Of a stretch of DNA of 64,000 bases, positions 14,401 to 27,700 are shown one piece after another. This DNA comes from Luzula sylvatica. Taxonomy: Eukaryota; Streptophyta; Magnoliopsida; Poales; Juncaceae. Position numbers and translations under genes: made by a program. Every line of letters begins with the position of its first letter. Position 1 is the first letter of the stretch. The notes under the pieces are model-generated. The model did not search any database, had not been told where the DNA came from, and saw only the letters and a list, made by a program, of their open reading frames with translations. The stretch spans positions 21,674,356-21,738,355 of the forward strand of contig OX326956.1 of assembly GCA_946800325.1 (NCBI GenBank). Direction: 5' to 3'.

Positions 14401-17400
14401 CAAAACAAGATTTTAACGCTTTGTGGAGCTCAAATGACTTGTTTTTAGATCATTTGTATCGTATCTTTTACTACGTAAATTTTCACCAAATTTCACAAAC
14501 ACTAAGAAAGTTTGTTTTTCGATTCAAAACAAGATTTTAGCGCTTTGAGGAGTTCAAATAACATGTTTTTAGATCATTTGTATCGTATCTTTTACTACAT
14601 AACTTTTCACAAAATATCACAAACATTACGAAAGTTTGATTTTCGATTCAAAACAAGATTTTAACGCTTTGAGGAGTTCAAATAACGTGTTTTTAGATCA
14701 TTTGAATCGTATCTTTTACTACATAACTTTTCACCAAATTTCACAAACACTAAGAAAGTTTGTTTTTCGATTCAAAACAAGATTTTAACGCTTTGAGTAG
14801 TTCAAATAACGTGTTTTTAGATCATTTGTATCGTATCTTTTACTACATAACTTTTCACCAAATTTCACAAACACTAAGAAAGTTTGTTTTTCGATTCAAA
14901 ACAAGATTTTAACGCTTTGAGGAGCTCAAATAACTTGTTTTTAGATCATTTGTATCGTATCTTTTACTACGTAACTTTTCACCAAATTTCACAAACACTA
15001 AGAAAGTTTGTTTTTCGATTCAAAACAAGATTTTAGCGCTTTGAGGAGTTCGAATAACATGTTTTTAGATCATTTGTATCATATCTTTTACTACATAACT
15101 TTTCACCAAATTTCACAAACATTACGAAAGTTTGTTTTTCGATTCAAAACAAGTTTTAACGCTTTGAGGAGTTCAAATAACGTGTTTTTAGATCATTTGT
15201 ATCGTATCTTCTACTACATAACTTTTCACCAAATTTCACAAACACTAAGAAAGTTTGTTTTTCGATTCAAAACAAGAATTTAGCGCTTTGAGATGTTCAA
15301 ATAACGTGTTTTTAGATCATTTGTATCGTATCTTTTACTACATAACTTTTCACCAAATTTCACAAACACAAATAAAGATTGTTTTTCGATTCAAAACAAG
15401 ATTTTAACGCTGTGAGGAGCTCAAATAACTTGTTTTTAGATCATTTGTATCGTATCTTTTACTACGTAATTTTTCACCAAATTTCACAAACACTAAGAAA
15501 GTTTGTTTTTCGATTCAAAACAAGATTTTAGTGCTTTGAGTAGTTCAAATAACGTGTTTTTAGATCATTTGTATCGTATCTTTAACTACATAACTTTTCA
15601 CCAAATTTCACAAACACTAAGAAAGTTTGTTTTTCGATTCAAAACAAGATTTTAACGCTTTGTGGAGCTCAAATGACTTGTTTTTAGATCATTTGTATCG
15701 TATCTTTTACTACGTAAATTTTCACCAAATTTCACAAACACTAAGAAAGTTTGTTTTTCGATTCAAAACAAGATTTTAGCGCTTTGAGGAGTTCAAATAA
15801 CATGTTTTTAGATCATTTGTATCGTATCTTTTACTACATAACTTTTCACAAAATATCAAAAACATTACGAAAGTTTGATTTTCGATTCAAAACAAGATTT
15901 TAACGCTTTGAGGAGTTCAAATAACGTGTTTTTAGATCATTTGAATCGTATCTTTTACTACATAACTTTTCACCAAATTTCACAAACATTACGAAAGTTT
16001 GTTTTTCGATTCAAAACAAGATTTTAACGCTTTGAGTAGTTCAAATAACGTGTTTTTAGATCATTTGTATCATATCTTTTACTACATAACTTTTCACCAA
16101 ATTTCACAAACACTAAGAAAGTTTGTTTTTCGATTCAAAACAAGATTTTAACGCTTTGAGCAGCTCAAATAACTTGTTTTTAGATCATTTGTATCGTATC
16201 TTTTACTACGTAACTTTTCACCAAATTTCACAAACACTAAGAAAGTTTGTTTTTCGATTCAAAACAAGATTTTAGCGCTTTGAGGAGTTCAAATAACATG
16301 TTTTTAGAATATTTGTATCATATCTTTTACTACATAACTTTTCACCAAATTTCACAAACATTACGAAAGTTTGTTTTTCGATTCAAAACAAGTTTTAACG
16401 CTTTGAGGAGTTCAAATAACGTGTTTTTAGATCATTTGTATCGTATCTTCTACTACATAACTTTTCACCAAATTTCACAAACACTAAGAAAGTTTGTTTT
16501 TCGATTCAAAACAAGATTTTAACGCTTTGTGGAGCTCAAATGACTTGTTTTTAGATCATTTGTATCGTATCTTTTACTACGTAAATTTTCACCAAATTTC
16601 ACAAACACTAAGAAAGTTTGTTTTTCGATTCAAAACAAGATTTTAGCGCTTTGAGGAGTTCAAATAACATGTTTTTAGATCATTTGTATCGTATCTTTTA
16701 CTACATAACTTTTCACAAAATATCACAAACATTACGAAAGTTTGATTTTCGATTCAAAACAAGATTTTAACGCTTTGAGGAGTTCAAATAACGTGTTTTT
16801 AGATCATTTGAATCGTATCTTTTACTACATAACTTTTCACCAAATTTCACAAACATTACGAAAGTTTGTTTTTCGATTCAAAACAAGATTTTAACGCTTT
16901 GAGTAGTTCAAATAACGTGTTTTTAGATCATTTGTATCGTATCTTTTACTACATAACTTTTCACCAAATTTCACAAACACTAAGAAAGTTTGTTTTTCGA
17001 TTCAAAACAAGATTTTAACGCTTTGAGGAGCTCAAATAACTTGTTTTTAGATCATTTGTATCGTATCTTTTACTACATAACTTTTCACCAAATTTCACAA
17101 ACACTAAGAAAGTTTGTTTTTCGATTCAAAAGAAGCTTTGAACGTTTTGAGGAGCTCAAATAACGTGTTTTTAGATCATTTGTATCGTATCTTTTACTAC
17201 ATAACTTTTCACCAAATTTCACAAACACTAATAATATTTGTTTTTCGATTCAAAACAAGATTTTAATGCTTTGAGGAGCTCACATAACGTGTTTTTAGTT
17301 CATTTGTATCGTTTCTTTTTCTACGTAACTTTTCACCAAATTTCACAAACACTAAGAAAGTTTGTTTTTCGATTCAAAACAAGATTTTAGCGCTTTGAGG

Positions 17401-18097
17401 AGTTCCAATAACGTGTTTTTAGATCATTTGTATCGTATCTTTTACTACATAACTTTTCACCAAATTTTACAAACACTAAGAAAGTTTGTTTTTCGATTCA
17501 AAACAAGATTTTATCGCTTTGAGGAGTTCAAATAACGTGTTTTTAGATCATTTGTATCGTGTCTTTTACTACGTAACTTTTCACCAAATTTCACAAACAC
17601 TAAGAAAGTTTGTTTTTCGATTCAAAACTAGATTTTAACGCCTTGAGGAGCTCAAATAACTTGTTTTTAGATCATTTGTATCGTATCTTTTACTACGTAA
17701 CTTTTCACCAAATTTCACAAACACTAAGAAAGTCTGATTTTCGATTCATAACAAGATTTTAACGCTTTGGGGAGTTCAAATAACGTGTTTTTAGATCATT
17801 TGTATCGTATGTTTTACTACATAACTTTTCACCAAATTTCACAAACACTAATAAAGTTTGTTTTTCGATTCAAAACAAGATTTTAATGCTTTGAGGAGCT
17901 CACATAACGTGTTTTTAGTTCATTTGTATCGTGTCTTTTACTACGTAACTTTTCACCAAACTTCACAAACACTAAGAAAGTTTGTTTTTCGATTCAAAAC
18001 AAGATTTTAACGCTTTGAGTAGTTCAAATAACGTGTTTTTAGATCATTTATATCGTATCTTTAACTACATAACTTTTCACCAAATTTCACAAACACT
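11403..18097. repeat. Satellite super-repeat copy 2 (6695 bp, 54 monomers)
   Basis: It begins at the second AAGAAATTTTG monomer. The order of variant monomers follows copy 1 but without the 11-monomer duplication, and it is one monomer shorter through the chimaeric monomer at 17478-17601 (6819 minus 124 gives 6695). The next copy follows at a constant +6695 offset for the first part, for example 13023 to 19718. Confidence 0.8.
17478..17601. repeat. Chimaeric satellite monomer, one-monomer deletion scar
   Basis: The 5' part carries the ATCGC...GAGTTCAAATAACGTG...AGATC variants of the monomer that lies at about 10660 in the previous super-repeat. The 3' part carries the CGTGTC...CTACG variants of the next monomer in that series, which has AGTTC where this one has AGATC. 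The switch lies between about 17547 and 17561. The copy is exactly one monomer shorter than expected, which fits an in-register unequal exchange between neighbours. Confidence 0.7.
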
Positions 18098-21000
18098 AAG
18101 AAATTTTGTTTTTCGATTCAAAACAAGATTTTAACGCTTTGTGGAGCTCAAATGACTTGTTTTTAGATCATTTGTATCGTATGTTTTACTACGTAACTTT
18201 TCACCAAATTTCACAAACACTAAGAAAGTTTGTTTTTCGATTCAAAACAAGATTTTTGCGCTTTGAGGAGTTCAAATAACATGTTTTTAGATCATTTGTA
18301 TCGTATATTTTACTACATAACTTTTCACCAAATTTCACAAACATTACGAAAGATTGTTTTTCGATTCAAAACAAGATTTTAACGCTTTGAGGAGTTCAAA
18401 TAACGTGTTTTTAGATCATTTGTATCGTATCTTCTACTACATAACTTTTCACCAAATTTCACAAACACTAAGAAAGTTTGTTTTTCGATTGAAAACAAGA
18501 TTTTAGCGCTTTGAGGAGTTCAAATAACATGTTTTTAGATGATTTGTATCATATCTTTTACTACATAACTTTTCACCAAATTTCACAAACACTAAGAAAG
18601 TTTGTTTTTCGATTCAAAACAAGATTTTAGCGCTTTGAGGAGTTCAAATAACTTGTTTTTAGATCATTTGTATCATATCTTTTACTACATAACTTTTCAC
18701 CAAATTTCACAAACATTACGAAAGTTTGTTTTTCGATTCAAAACAAGATTTTAACGCTTTGAGGAGTTCAAATAACGTGTTTTTAGATCATTTGTATCGT
18801 ATCTTCTACTACATAACTTTTCACGAAATTTCACAAACACTAAGAAAGTTTGTTTTTCGATTCAAAACAAGAATTTAGCGCTTTGAGGTGTTCAAATAAC
18901 GTGTTTTTAGATCATTTGTATCGTATCTTTTACTACATAACTTTTCACCAAATTTCACAAACACTAATAAAGTTTGTTTTTCGATTCAAAACAAGATTTT
19001 AACGCTGTGAGGAGCTCAAATAACTTGTTTTTAGATCATTTGTATCGTATCTTTTACTACGTAATTTTTCACCAAATTTCACAAACACTAAGAAAGTTTG
19101 TTTTTCGATTCAAAACAAGATTTTAGCGCTTTGAGGAGTTCAAATAACATGTTTGTAGATCATTTGTATCGTATCTTTTACTACATAAATTTTCACCAAA
19201 TTTCACAAACACTACGAAAGTTTGTTTTTCGATTCAAAACAAGATTTTAACGCTTTGAGGAGTCCAAATAACGTGTTTTTATATCATTTGTATCGTATCT
19301 TTTACTACATAACTTTTCACCAAATTTCACAAACACTAAGAAAGTTTGTTTTTCGATTCAAAAGAAGCTTTGAACACTTTGAGGAGCTCAAATAACGTGT
19401 TTTTAGATCATTTGTATCGTATCTTTTACTACATAACTTTTCACCAAATTTCACAAACACTAATAATATTTGTTTTTCAATTCAAAACAAGATTTTAACG
19501 CTTTGAGGAGCTCACATCACGTGTTTTTAGTTCATTTGTATCGTATCTTTTACTACGTAACTTTTCACCAAATTTCACAAACACTAAGAAAGTTTGTTTT
19601 TCGATTCAAAACTAGATTTTAACGCCTTGAGGAGCTCAAATAACTTGTTTTTAGATCATTTGTATCGTATCTTTTACTACGTAATTTTTCACCAAATTTC
19701 ACAAACACTAAGAAAATTTGTTTTTCGATTCAAAACAAGATTTTAGCGCTTTGAGGAGTTCAAATAACATGTTTTTAGATCATTTGTATCATATCTTTTA
19801 CTACATAACTTTTCACCAAATTTCACAAACATTACGAAAGTTTGTTTTTCGATTCAAAACAAGTTTTAACGCTTTGAGGAGTTCAAATAACGTGTTTTTA
19901 GATCATTTGTATCGTATCTTCTACTACATAACTTTTCACCAAATTTCACAAACACTAAGAAAGTTTGTTTTTCGATTCAAAACAAGAATTTAGCGCTTTG
20001 AGTAGTTCAAATAACGTGTTTTTAGATCATTTGTATCGTATCTTCTACTACATAACTTTTCACCAAATTTCACAAACACTAAGAAAGTTTGTTTTTCGAT
20101 TCAAAACAAGATTTTAACGCTTTGAGTAGTTCAAATAACGTGTTTTTAGATCATTTGTATCGTATCTTTTACTACGTAACTTTTCACCAAATTTCACAAA
20201 CACTAAGAAAGTTTGTTTTTCAATTCAAAACAAGATTTTAGCGCTTTGAGGAGTTCAAATAACATGTTTTTAGATCATTTATATCATATCTTTTACTACA
20301 TAACTTTTCACCAAATTTCACTAACATTACGAAAGTTTGTTTTTCGATTCAAAACAAGATTTTAACGCTTTGAGGAGCTCACATAATGTGTTTTTAGATC
20401 ATTTGTATTGTTATCTTTTACTATGTAACTTTTCACCAAATTTCACAAACACTAAGAAAGTTTGTTTTTCGATTCAAAACAAGATTTTATCGCTTTGAGG
20501 AGTTCAAATAACGTGTTTTTAGATCATTTGTATCGTATCTTTTACTATATAACTTTTCATCAAATATCACAAACACTAAGAAAGTTTGTTTTTCGATTCA
20601 AAACAAGATTTTAGCGCTTTGAGGAGTTCAAATAACGTGTTTTTAGATCATTTGTATCGTATCTTTTACTACAGAACTTTTCACCAAATTTCACAAACAC
20701 TAATAAAGTTTGTTTTTCGATTCAAAACAAGATTTTAACGCTTTGAGGAGCTCACATAATGTGTTTTTAGATCATTTGTATTGTTATCTTTTACTATGTA
20801 ACTTTTCACCAAATTTCACAAACACTAAGAAAGTTTGTTTTTCGATTCAAAACAAGATTTTATCGCTTTGAGGAGTTCAAATAACGTGTTTTTAGATCAT
20901 TTGTATCATATCTTTTACTACATAACTTTTCACCAAATTTCACAAACACTAAGAAAGTTTGTTTTTCGATTCAAAACAAGATTTTAACGCTTTGAGTAGT

Positions 21001-24000
21001 TCAAATAACGTGTTTTTAGATCATTTGTATCGTATCTTTTACTACATAACTTTTCACCAAATTTCACAAACACTAAGAAAGTTTGTTTTTCGATTCAAAA
21101 CAAGATTTTAACGCTTTGAGGAGCTCAAATAACTTGTTTTTAGATCATTTGTATCGTATCTTTTACTACGTAACTTTTCACCAAATTTCACAAACACTAA
21201 GAAAGTTTGTTTTTCGATTCAAAACAAGATTTTAGCGCTTTGAGGAGTTCGAATAACATGTTTTTAGATCATTTGTATCATATCTTTTACTACATAACTT
21301 TTCACCAAATTTCACAAACATTACGAAAGTTTGTTTTTCGATTCAAAACAAGTTTTAACGCTTTGAGGAGTTCAAATAACGTGTTTTTAGATCATTTGTA
21401 TCGTATCTTCTACTACATAACTTTTCACCAAATTTCACAAACACTAAGAAAGTTTGTTTTTCGATTCAAAACAAGAATTTAGCGCTTTGAGGTGTTCAAA
21501 TAACGTGTTTTTAGATCATTTGTATCGTATCTTTTACTACATAACTTTTCACCAAATTTCACAAACACAAATAAAGTTTGTTTTTCGATTCAAAACAAGA
21601 TTTTAACGCTGTGAGGAGCTCAAATAACTTGTTTTTAGATCATTTGTATCGTATCTTTTACTACGTAATTTTTCACCAAATTTCACAAACACTAAGAAAG
21701 TTTGTTTTTCGATTCAAAACAAGATTTTAGTGCTTTGAGTAGTTCAAATAACGTGTTTTTAGATCATTTGTATCGTATCTTTAACTACATAACTTTTCAC
21801 CAAATTTCACAAACACTAAGAAAGTTTGTTTTTCGATTCAAAACAAGATTTTAACGCTTTGTGGAGCTCAAATGACTTGTTTTTAGATCATTTGTATCGT
21901 ATCTTTTACTACGTAAATTTTCACCAAATTTCACAAACACTAAGAAAGTTTGTTTTTCGATTCAAAACAAGATTTTAGCGCTTTGAGGAGTTCAAATAAC
22001 ATGTTTTTAGATCATTTGTATCGTATCTTTTACTACATAACTTTTCACAAAATATCAAAAACATTACGAAAGTTTGATTTTCGATTCAAAACAAGATTTT
22101 AACGCTTTGAGGAGTTCAAATAACGTGTTTTTAGATCATTTGAATCGTATCTTTTACTACATAACTTTTCACCAAATTTCACAAACATTACGAAAGTTTG
22201 TTTTTCGATTCAAAACAAGATTTTAACGCTTTGAGTAGTTCAAATAACGTGTTTTTAGATCATTTGTATCGTATCTTTTACTACATAACTTTTCACCAAA
22301 TTTCACAAACACTAAGAAAGTTTGTTTTTCGATTCAAAACAAGATTTTAACGCTTTGAGCAGCTCAAATAACTTGTTTTTAGATCATTTGTATCGTATCT
22401 TTTACTACGTAACTTTTCACCAAATTTCACAAACACTAAGAAAGTTTGTTTTTCGATTCAAAACAAGATTTTAGCGCTTTGAGGAGTTCAAATAACATGT
22501 TTTTAGAACATTTGTATCATATCTTTTACTACATAACTTTTCACCAAATTTCACAAACATTACGAAAGTTTGTTTTTCGATTCAAAACAAGTTTTAACGC
22601 TTTGAGGAGTTCAAATAACGTGTTTTTAGATCATTTGTATCGTATCTTCTACTACATAACTTTTCACCAAATTTCACAAACACTAAGAAAGTTTGTTTTT
22701 CGATTCAAAACAAGATTTTAACGCTTTGTGGAGCTCAAATGACTTGTTTTTAGATCATTTGTATCGTATCTTTTACTACGTAAATTTTCACCAAATTTCA
22801 CAAACACTAAGAAAGTTTGTTTTTCGATTCAAAACAAGATTTTAGCGCTTTGAGGAGTTCAAATAACATGTTTTTAGATCATTTGTATCGTATCTTTTAC
22901 TACATAACTTTTCACAAAATATCACAAACATTACGAAAGTTTGATTTTCGATTCAAAACAAGATTTTAACGCTTTGAGGAGTTCAAATAACGTGTTTTTA
23001 GATCATTTGAATCGTATCTTTTACTACATAACTTTTCACCAAATTTCACAAACATTACGAAAGTTTGTTTTTCGATTCAAAACAAGATTTTAACGCTTTG
23101 AGTAGTTCAAATAACGTGTTTTTAGATCATTTGTATCGTATCTTTTACTACATAACTTTTCACCAAATTTAACAAACACTAAGAAAGTTTGTTTTTCGAT
23201 TCAAAACAAGATTTTAACGCTTTGAGGAGCTCAAATAACTTGTTTTTAGATCATTTGTATCGTATCTTTTACTACATAACTTTTCACCAAATTTTACAAA
23301 CACTAAGAAAGTTTGTTTTTCGATTCAAAACAAGATTTTATCGCTTTGAGGAGTTCAAATAACGTGTTTTTAGATCATTTGTATCGTATCTTTTACTACA
23401 TAACTTTTCACCAAATTTCACAAACACTAATAATATTTGTTTTTCGATTCAAAACAAGATTTTAACGCTTTGAGGAGCTCACATCACGTGTTTTTAGTTC
23501 ATTTGTATCGTGTCTTTTACTACGTAACTTTTCACCAAATTTCACAAACACTAAGAAAGTTTGTTTTTCGATTCAAAACTAGATTTTAACGCCTTGAGGA
23601 GCTCAAATAACTTGTTTTTAGATCATTTGTATCGTATCTTTTACTACGTAACTTTTCACCAAATTTCACAAACACTAAGAAAGTCTGATTTTCGATTCAT
23701 AACAAGATTTTAACGCTTTGGGGAGTTCAAATAACGTGTTTTTAGATCATTTGTATCGTATCTTTTACTACATAACTTTTCACCAAATTTCACAAACACT
23801 AATAAAGTTTGTTTTTCGATTCAAAACAAGATTTTAATGCTTTGAGGAGCTCACATAACGTGTTTTTAGTTCATTTGTATCGTGTCTTTTACTACGTAAC
23901 TTTTCACCAAACTTCACAAACACTAAGAAAGTTTGTTTTTCGATTCAAAACAAGATTTTATCGCTTTGAGGAGTTCAAATAACGTGTTGTTAGATCATTT

Positions 24001-24792
24001 GTATCGTATCTTTTACTACATAACTTTTCACCAAATTTCACAAACACTAAGAAAGTTTGTTTTTCGATTCAAAACAAGATTTTAACGCTTTGAGTAGTTC
24101 AAATAACGTGTTTTTAGATAATTTGTATCGTATCTTTTACTACATAACTTTTCACCAAATTTCACAAACACTAAAAAAGTTTGTTTTTCGATTCAAACAA
24201 GATTTTAACGCTTTGTGGAGCTCAAATAACTTGTTTTTAGATCATTCGTATCGTATCTTTTACTACGTAACTTTTCACCAAATTTCACAAACACAAAGAA
24301 AGTTTGTTTTTCGATTCAAAACAAGATTTTAGCGCTTTGAGGAGTTCAAATAACATGTTTTTAGATCATTTGTATCATATCTTTTACTACATAACTTTTC
24401 ACCAAATTTCACAAACATTACGAAAGTTTGTTTTTCGATTCAAAACAAGATTTTAACGCTTTGAGGAGCTCACATAATGTGTTTTTAGATCATTTGTATT
24501 GTTATCTTTTACTATGTAACTTTTCACCAAATTTCACAAACACTAAGAAAGTTTGTTTTTCGATTCAAAACAAGATTTTATCGCTTTGAGGAGTTCAAAT
24601 AACGTGTTTTTAGATCATTTGTATCGTATCTTTTACTACATAACTTTTCACCAAATTTCACAAACACTAAGAAAGTTTGTTTTTCGATTCAAAACAAGAT
24701 TTTAACGCTTTGAGTAGTTCAAATAACGTGTTTTTAGATCATTTGTATCGTATCTTTAACTACATAACTTTTCACCAAATTTCACAAACACT
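18098..24792. repeat. Satellite super-repeat copy 3 (6695 bp, 54 monomers)
   Basis: It has the same length as copy 2 but not the same content. Compared with copy 2 it lacks four monomers near 20940 (offset falls from 6695 to 6199), lacks three monomers near 23280, and keeps the monomer lost in the copy 2 chimaera. It also gains six monomers at about 23930-24670 that resemble 2361-3096. These changes cancel exactly (-4, -3, +1, +6), so equal length here does not mean equal structure. Confidence 0.7.
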
Positions 24793-27700
24793 AAGAAATT
24801 TTGTTTTTCGATTCAAAACAAGATTTTAACGCTTTGTGGAGCTCAAATGACTTGTTTTTAGATCATTTGTATCGTATCTTTTACTACGTAACTTTTCACC
24901 AAATTTCACAAACACTAAGAAAGTTTGTTTTTCGATTCAAAACAAGATTTTTGCGCTTTGAGGAGTTCAAATAACATGTTTTTAGATCATTTGTATCGTA
25001 TATTTTACTACATAACTTTTCACCAAATTTCACAAACATTACGAAAGTTTGTTTTTCGATTCAAAACAAGATTTTAACGCTTTGAGGAGTTCAAATAACG
25101 TGTTTTTAGATCATTTGTATCGTATCTTCTACTACATAACTTTTCACCAAATTTCACAAACACTAAGAAAGTTTGTGTTTCGATTGAAAACAAGATTTTA
25201 GCGCTTTGAGGAGTTCAAATAACAAGTTTTTAGATGATTTGTATCATATCTTTTACTACATAACTTTTCACCAAATTTCACAAACACTAAGAAAGTTTGT
25301 TTTTCGATTCAAAACAAGATTTTAGCGCTTTGAGGAGTTCAAATAACTTGTTTTTAGATCATTTGTATCATATCTTTTACTACATAACCTTTCACCAAAT
25401 TTCACAAACACTAAGAAAGTTTGTTTTTCGATTCAAAACAAGATTTTAACGCTTTGTGGAGCTCAAATGACTTGTTTTTAGATCATTTGTATCGTATCTT
25501 TTACTACGTAAATTTTCACCAAATTTCACAAACACTAAGAAAGTTTGTTTTTCGATTCAAAACAAGATTTTAGCGCTTTGAGGAGTTCAAATAACATGTT
25601 TTTAGATCATTTGTATCGTATCTTTTACTACATAACTTTTCACAAAATATCACAAACATTACGAAAGTTTGATTTTCGATTCAAAACAAGATTTTAACGC
25701 TTTGAGGAGTTCAAATAACGTGTTTTTAGATCATTTGAATCGTATCTTTTACTACATAACTTTTCACCAAATTTCACAAACACTAAGAAAGTTTGTTTTT
25801 CGATTCAAAACAAGATTTTAACGCTTTGAGTAGTTCAAATAACGTGTTTTTAGATCATTTGTATCGTATCTTTTACTACATAACTTTTCACCAAATTTCA
25901 CAAACACTAAGAAAGTTTGTTTTTCGATTCAAAACAAAATTTTAACGCTTTGAGGAGCTCAAATAACTTGTTTTTAGATCATTTGTATCGTATCTTTTAC
26001 TACGTAACTATTCACCAAATTTCACAAACACTAAGAAAGTTTGTTTTTCGATTCAAAACAAGAATTTAGCGCTTTGAGGTGTTCAAATAACGTGTTTTTA
26101 GATCATTTGTATCGTATCTTTAACTACATAACTTTTCACCAAATTTCACAAACACTAAGAAAGTTTGTTTTTCGATTCAAAACAAGATTTTAACGCTTTG
26201 TGGAGCTCAAATGACTTGTTTTTAGATCATTTGTATCGTATCTTTTACTACGTAAATTTTCACCAAATTTCACAAACACTAAGAAAGTTTGTTTTTCGAT
26301 TCAAAACAAGATTTTAGCGCTTTGAGGAGTTCAAATAACATGTTTTTAGATCATTTGTATCGTATCTTTTACTACATAACTTTTCACAAAATATCACAAA
26401 CATTACGAAAGTTTGATTTTCGATTCAAAACAAGATTTTAACGCTTTGAGGAGTTCAAAAAACGTGTTTTTAGATCATTTGAATCGTATCTTTTACTACA
26501 TAACTTTTCACCAAATTTCACAAACATTACGAAAGTTTGTTTTTCGATTCAAAACAAGATTTTAACGCTTTGAGTAGTTCAAATAACGTGTTTTTAGATC
26601 ATTTGTATCGTATCTTTTACTACATAACTTTTCACCAAATTTCACAAACACTAAGAAAGTTTGTTTTTCGATTCAAAACAAGATTTTAACGCTTTGAGGA
26701 GCTCAAATAACTTGTTTTTAGATCATTTGTATCGTATCTTTTACTACGTAACTTTTCACCAAATTTCACAAACACTAAGAAAGTTTGTTTTTCGATTCAA
26801 AACAAGATTTTAGCGCTTTGAGGAGTTCAAATAACATGTTTTTAGATCATTTGTATCATATCTTTTACTACATAACTTTTCACCAAATTTCACAAACATT
26901 ACGAAAGTTTGTTTTTCGATTCAAAACAAGTTTTAACGCTTTGAGGAGTTCAAATAACGTGTTTTTAGATCATTTGTATCGTATCTTCTACTACATAACT
27001 TTTCACCAAATTTCACAAACACTAAGAAAGTTTGTTTTTCGATTCAAAACAAGAATTTAGCGCTTTGAGGTGTTCAAATAACGTGTTTTTAGATCATTTG
27101 TATCGTATCTTTTACTACATAACTTTTCACCAAATTTCACAAACACTAATAAAGTTTGTTTTTCGATTCAAAACAAGATTTTAACGCTGTGAGGAGCTCA
27201 AATAACTTGTTTTTAGATCATTTGTATCGTATCTTTTACTACGTAATTTTTCACCAAATTTCACAAACACTAAGAAAGTTTGTTTTTCGATTCAAAACAA
27301 GATTTTAGCGCTTTGAGGAGTTCAAATAACATGTTTTTAGATCATTTGTATCGTATCTTTTACTACATAAATTTTCACCAAATTTCACAAACACTACGAA
27401 AGTTTGTTTTTCGATTCAAAACAAGATTTTAACGCTTTGAGGAGTTCAAATAACGTGTTTTTAGATCATTTGAATCGTATCTTTTACTATATAACTTTTC
27501 ATCAAATATCACAAACACTAAGAAAGTTTGTTTTTCGATTCAAAACAAGATTTTAGCGCTTTGAGGAGTTCAAATAACGTGTTTTTAGATCATTTGTATC
27601 GTATCTTTTACTACAGAACTTTTCTTCAAATTTCACAAACACTAAGAAAGTTTGTTTTTCGATTCAAAACAAGATTTTATCGCTTTGAGGAGTTCAAATA

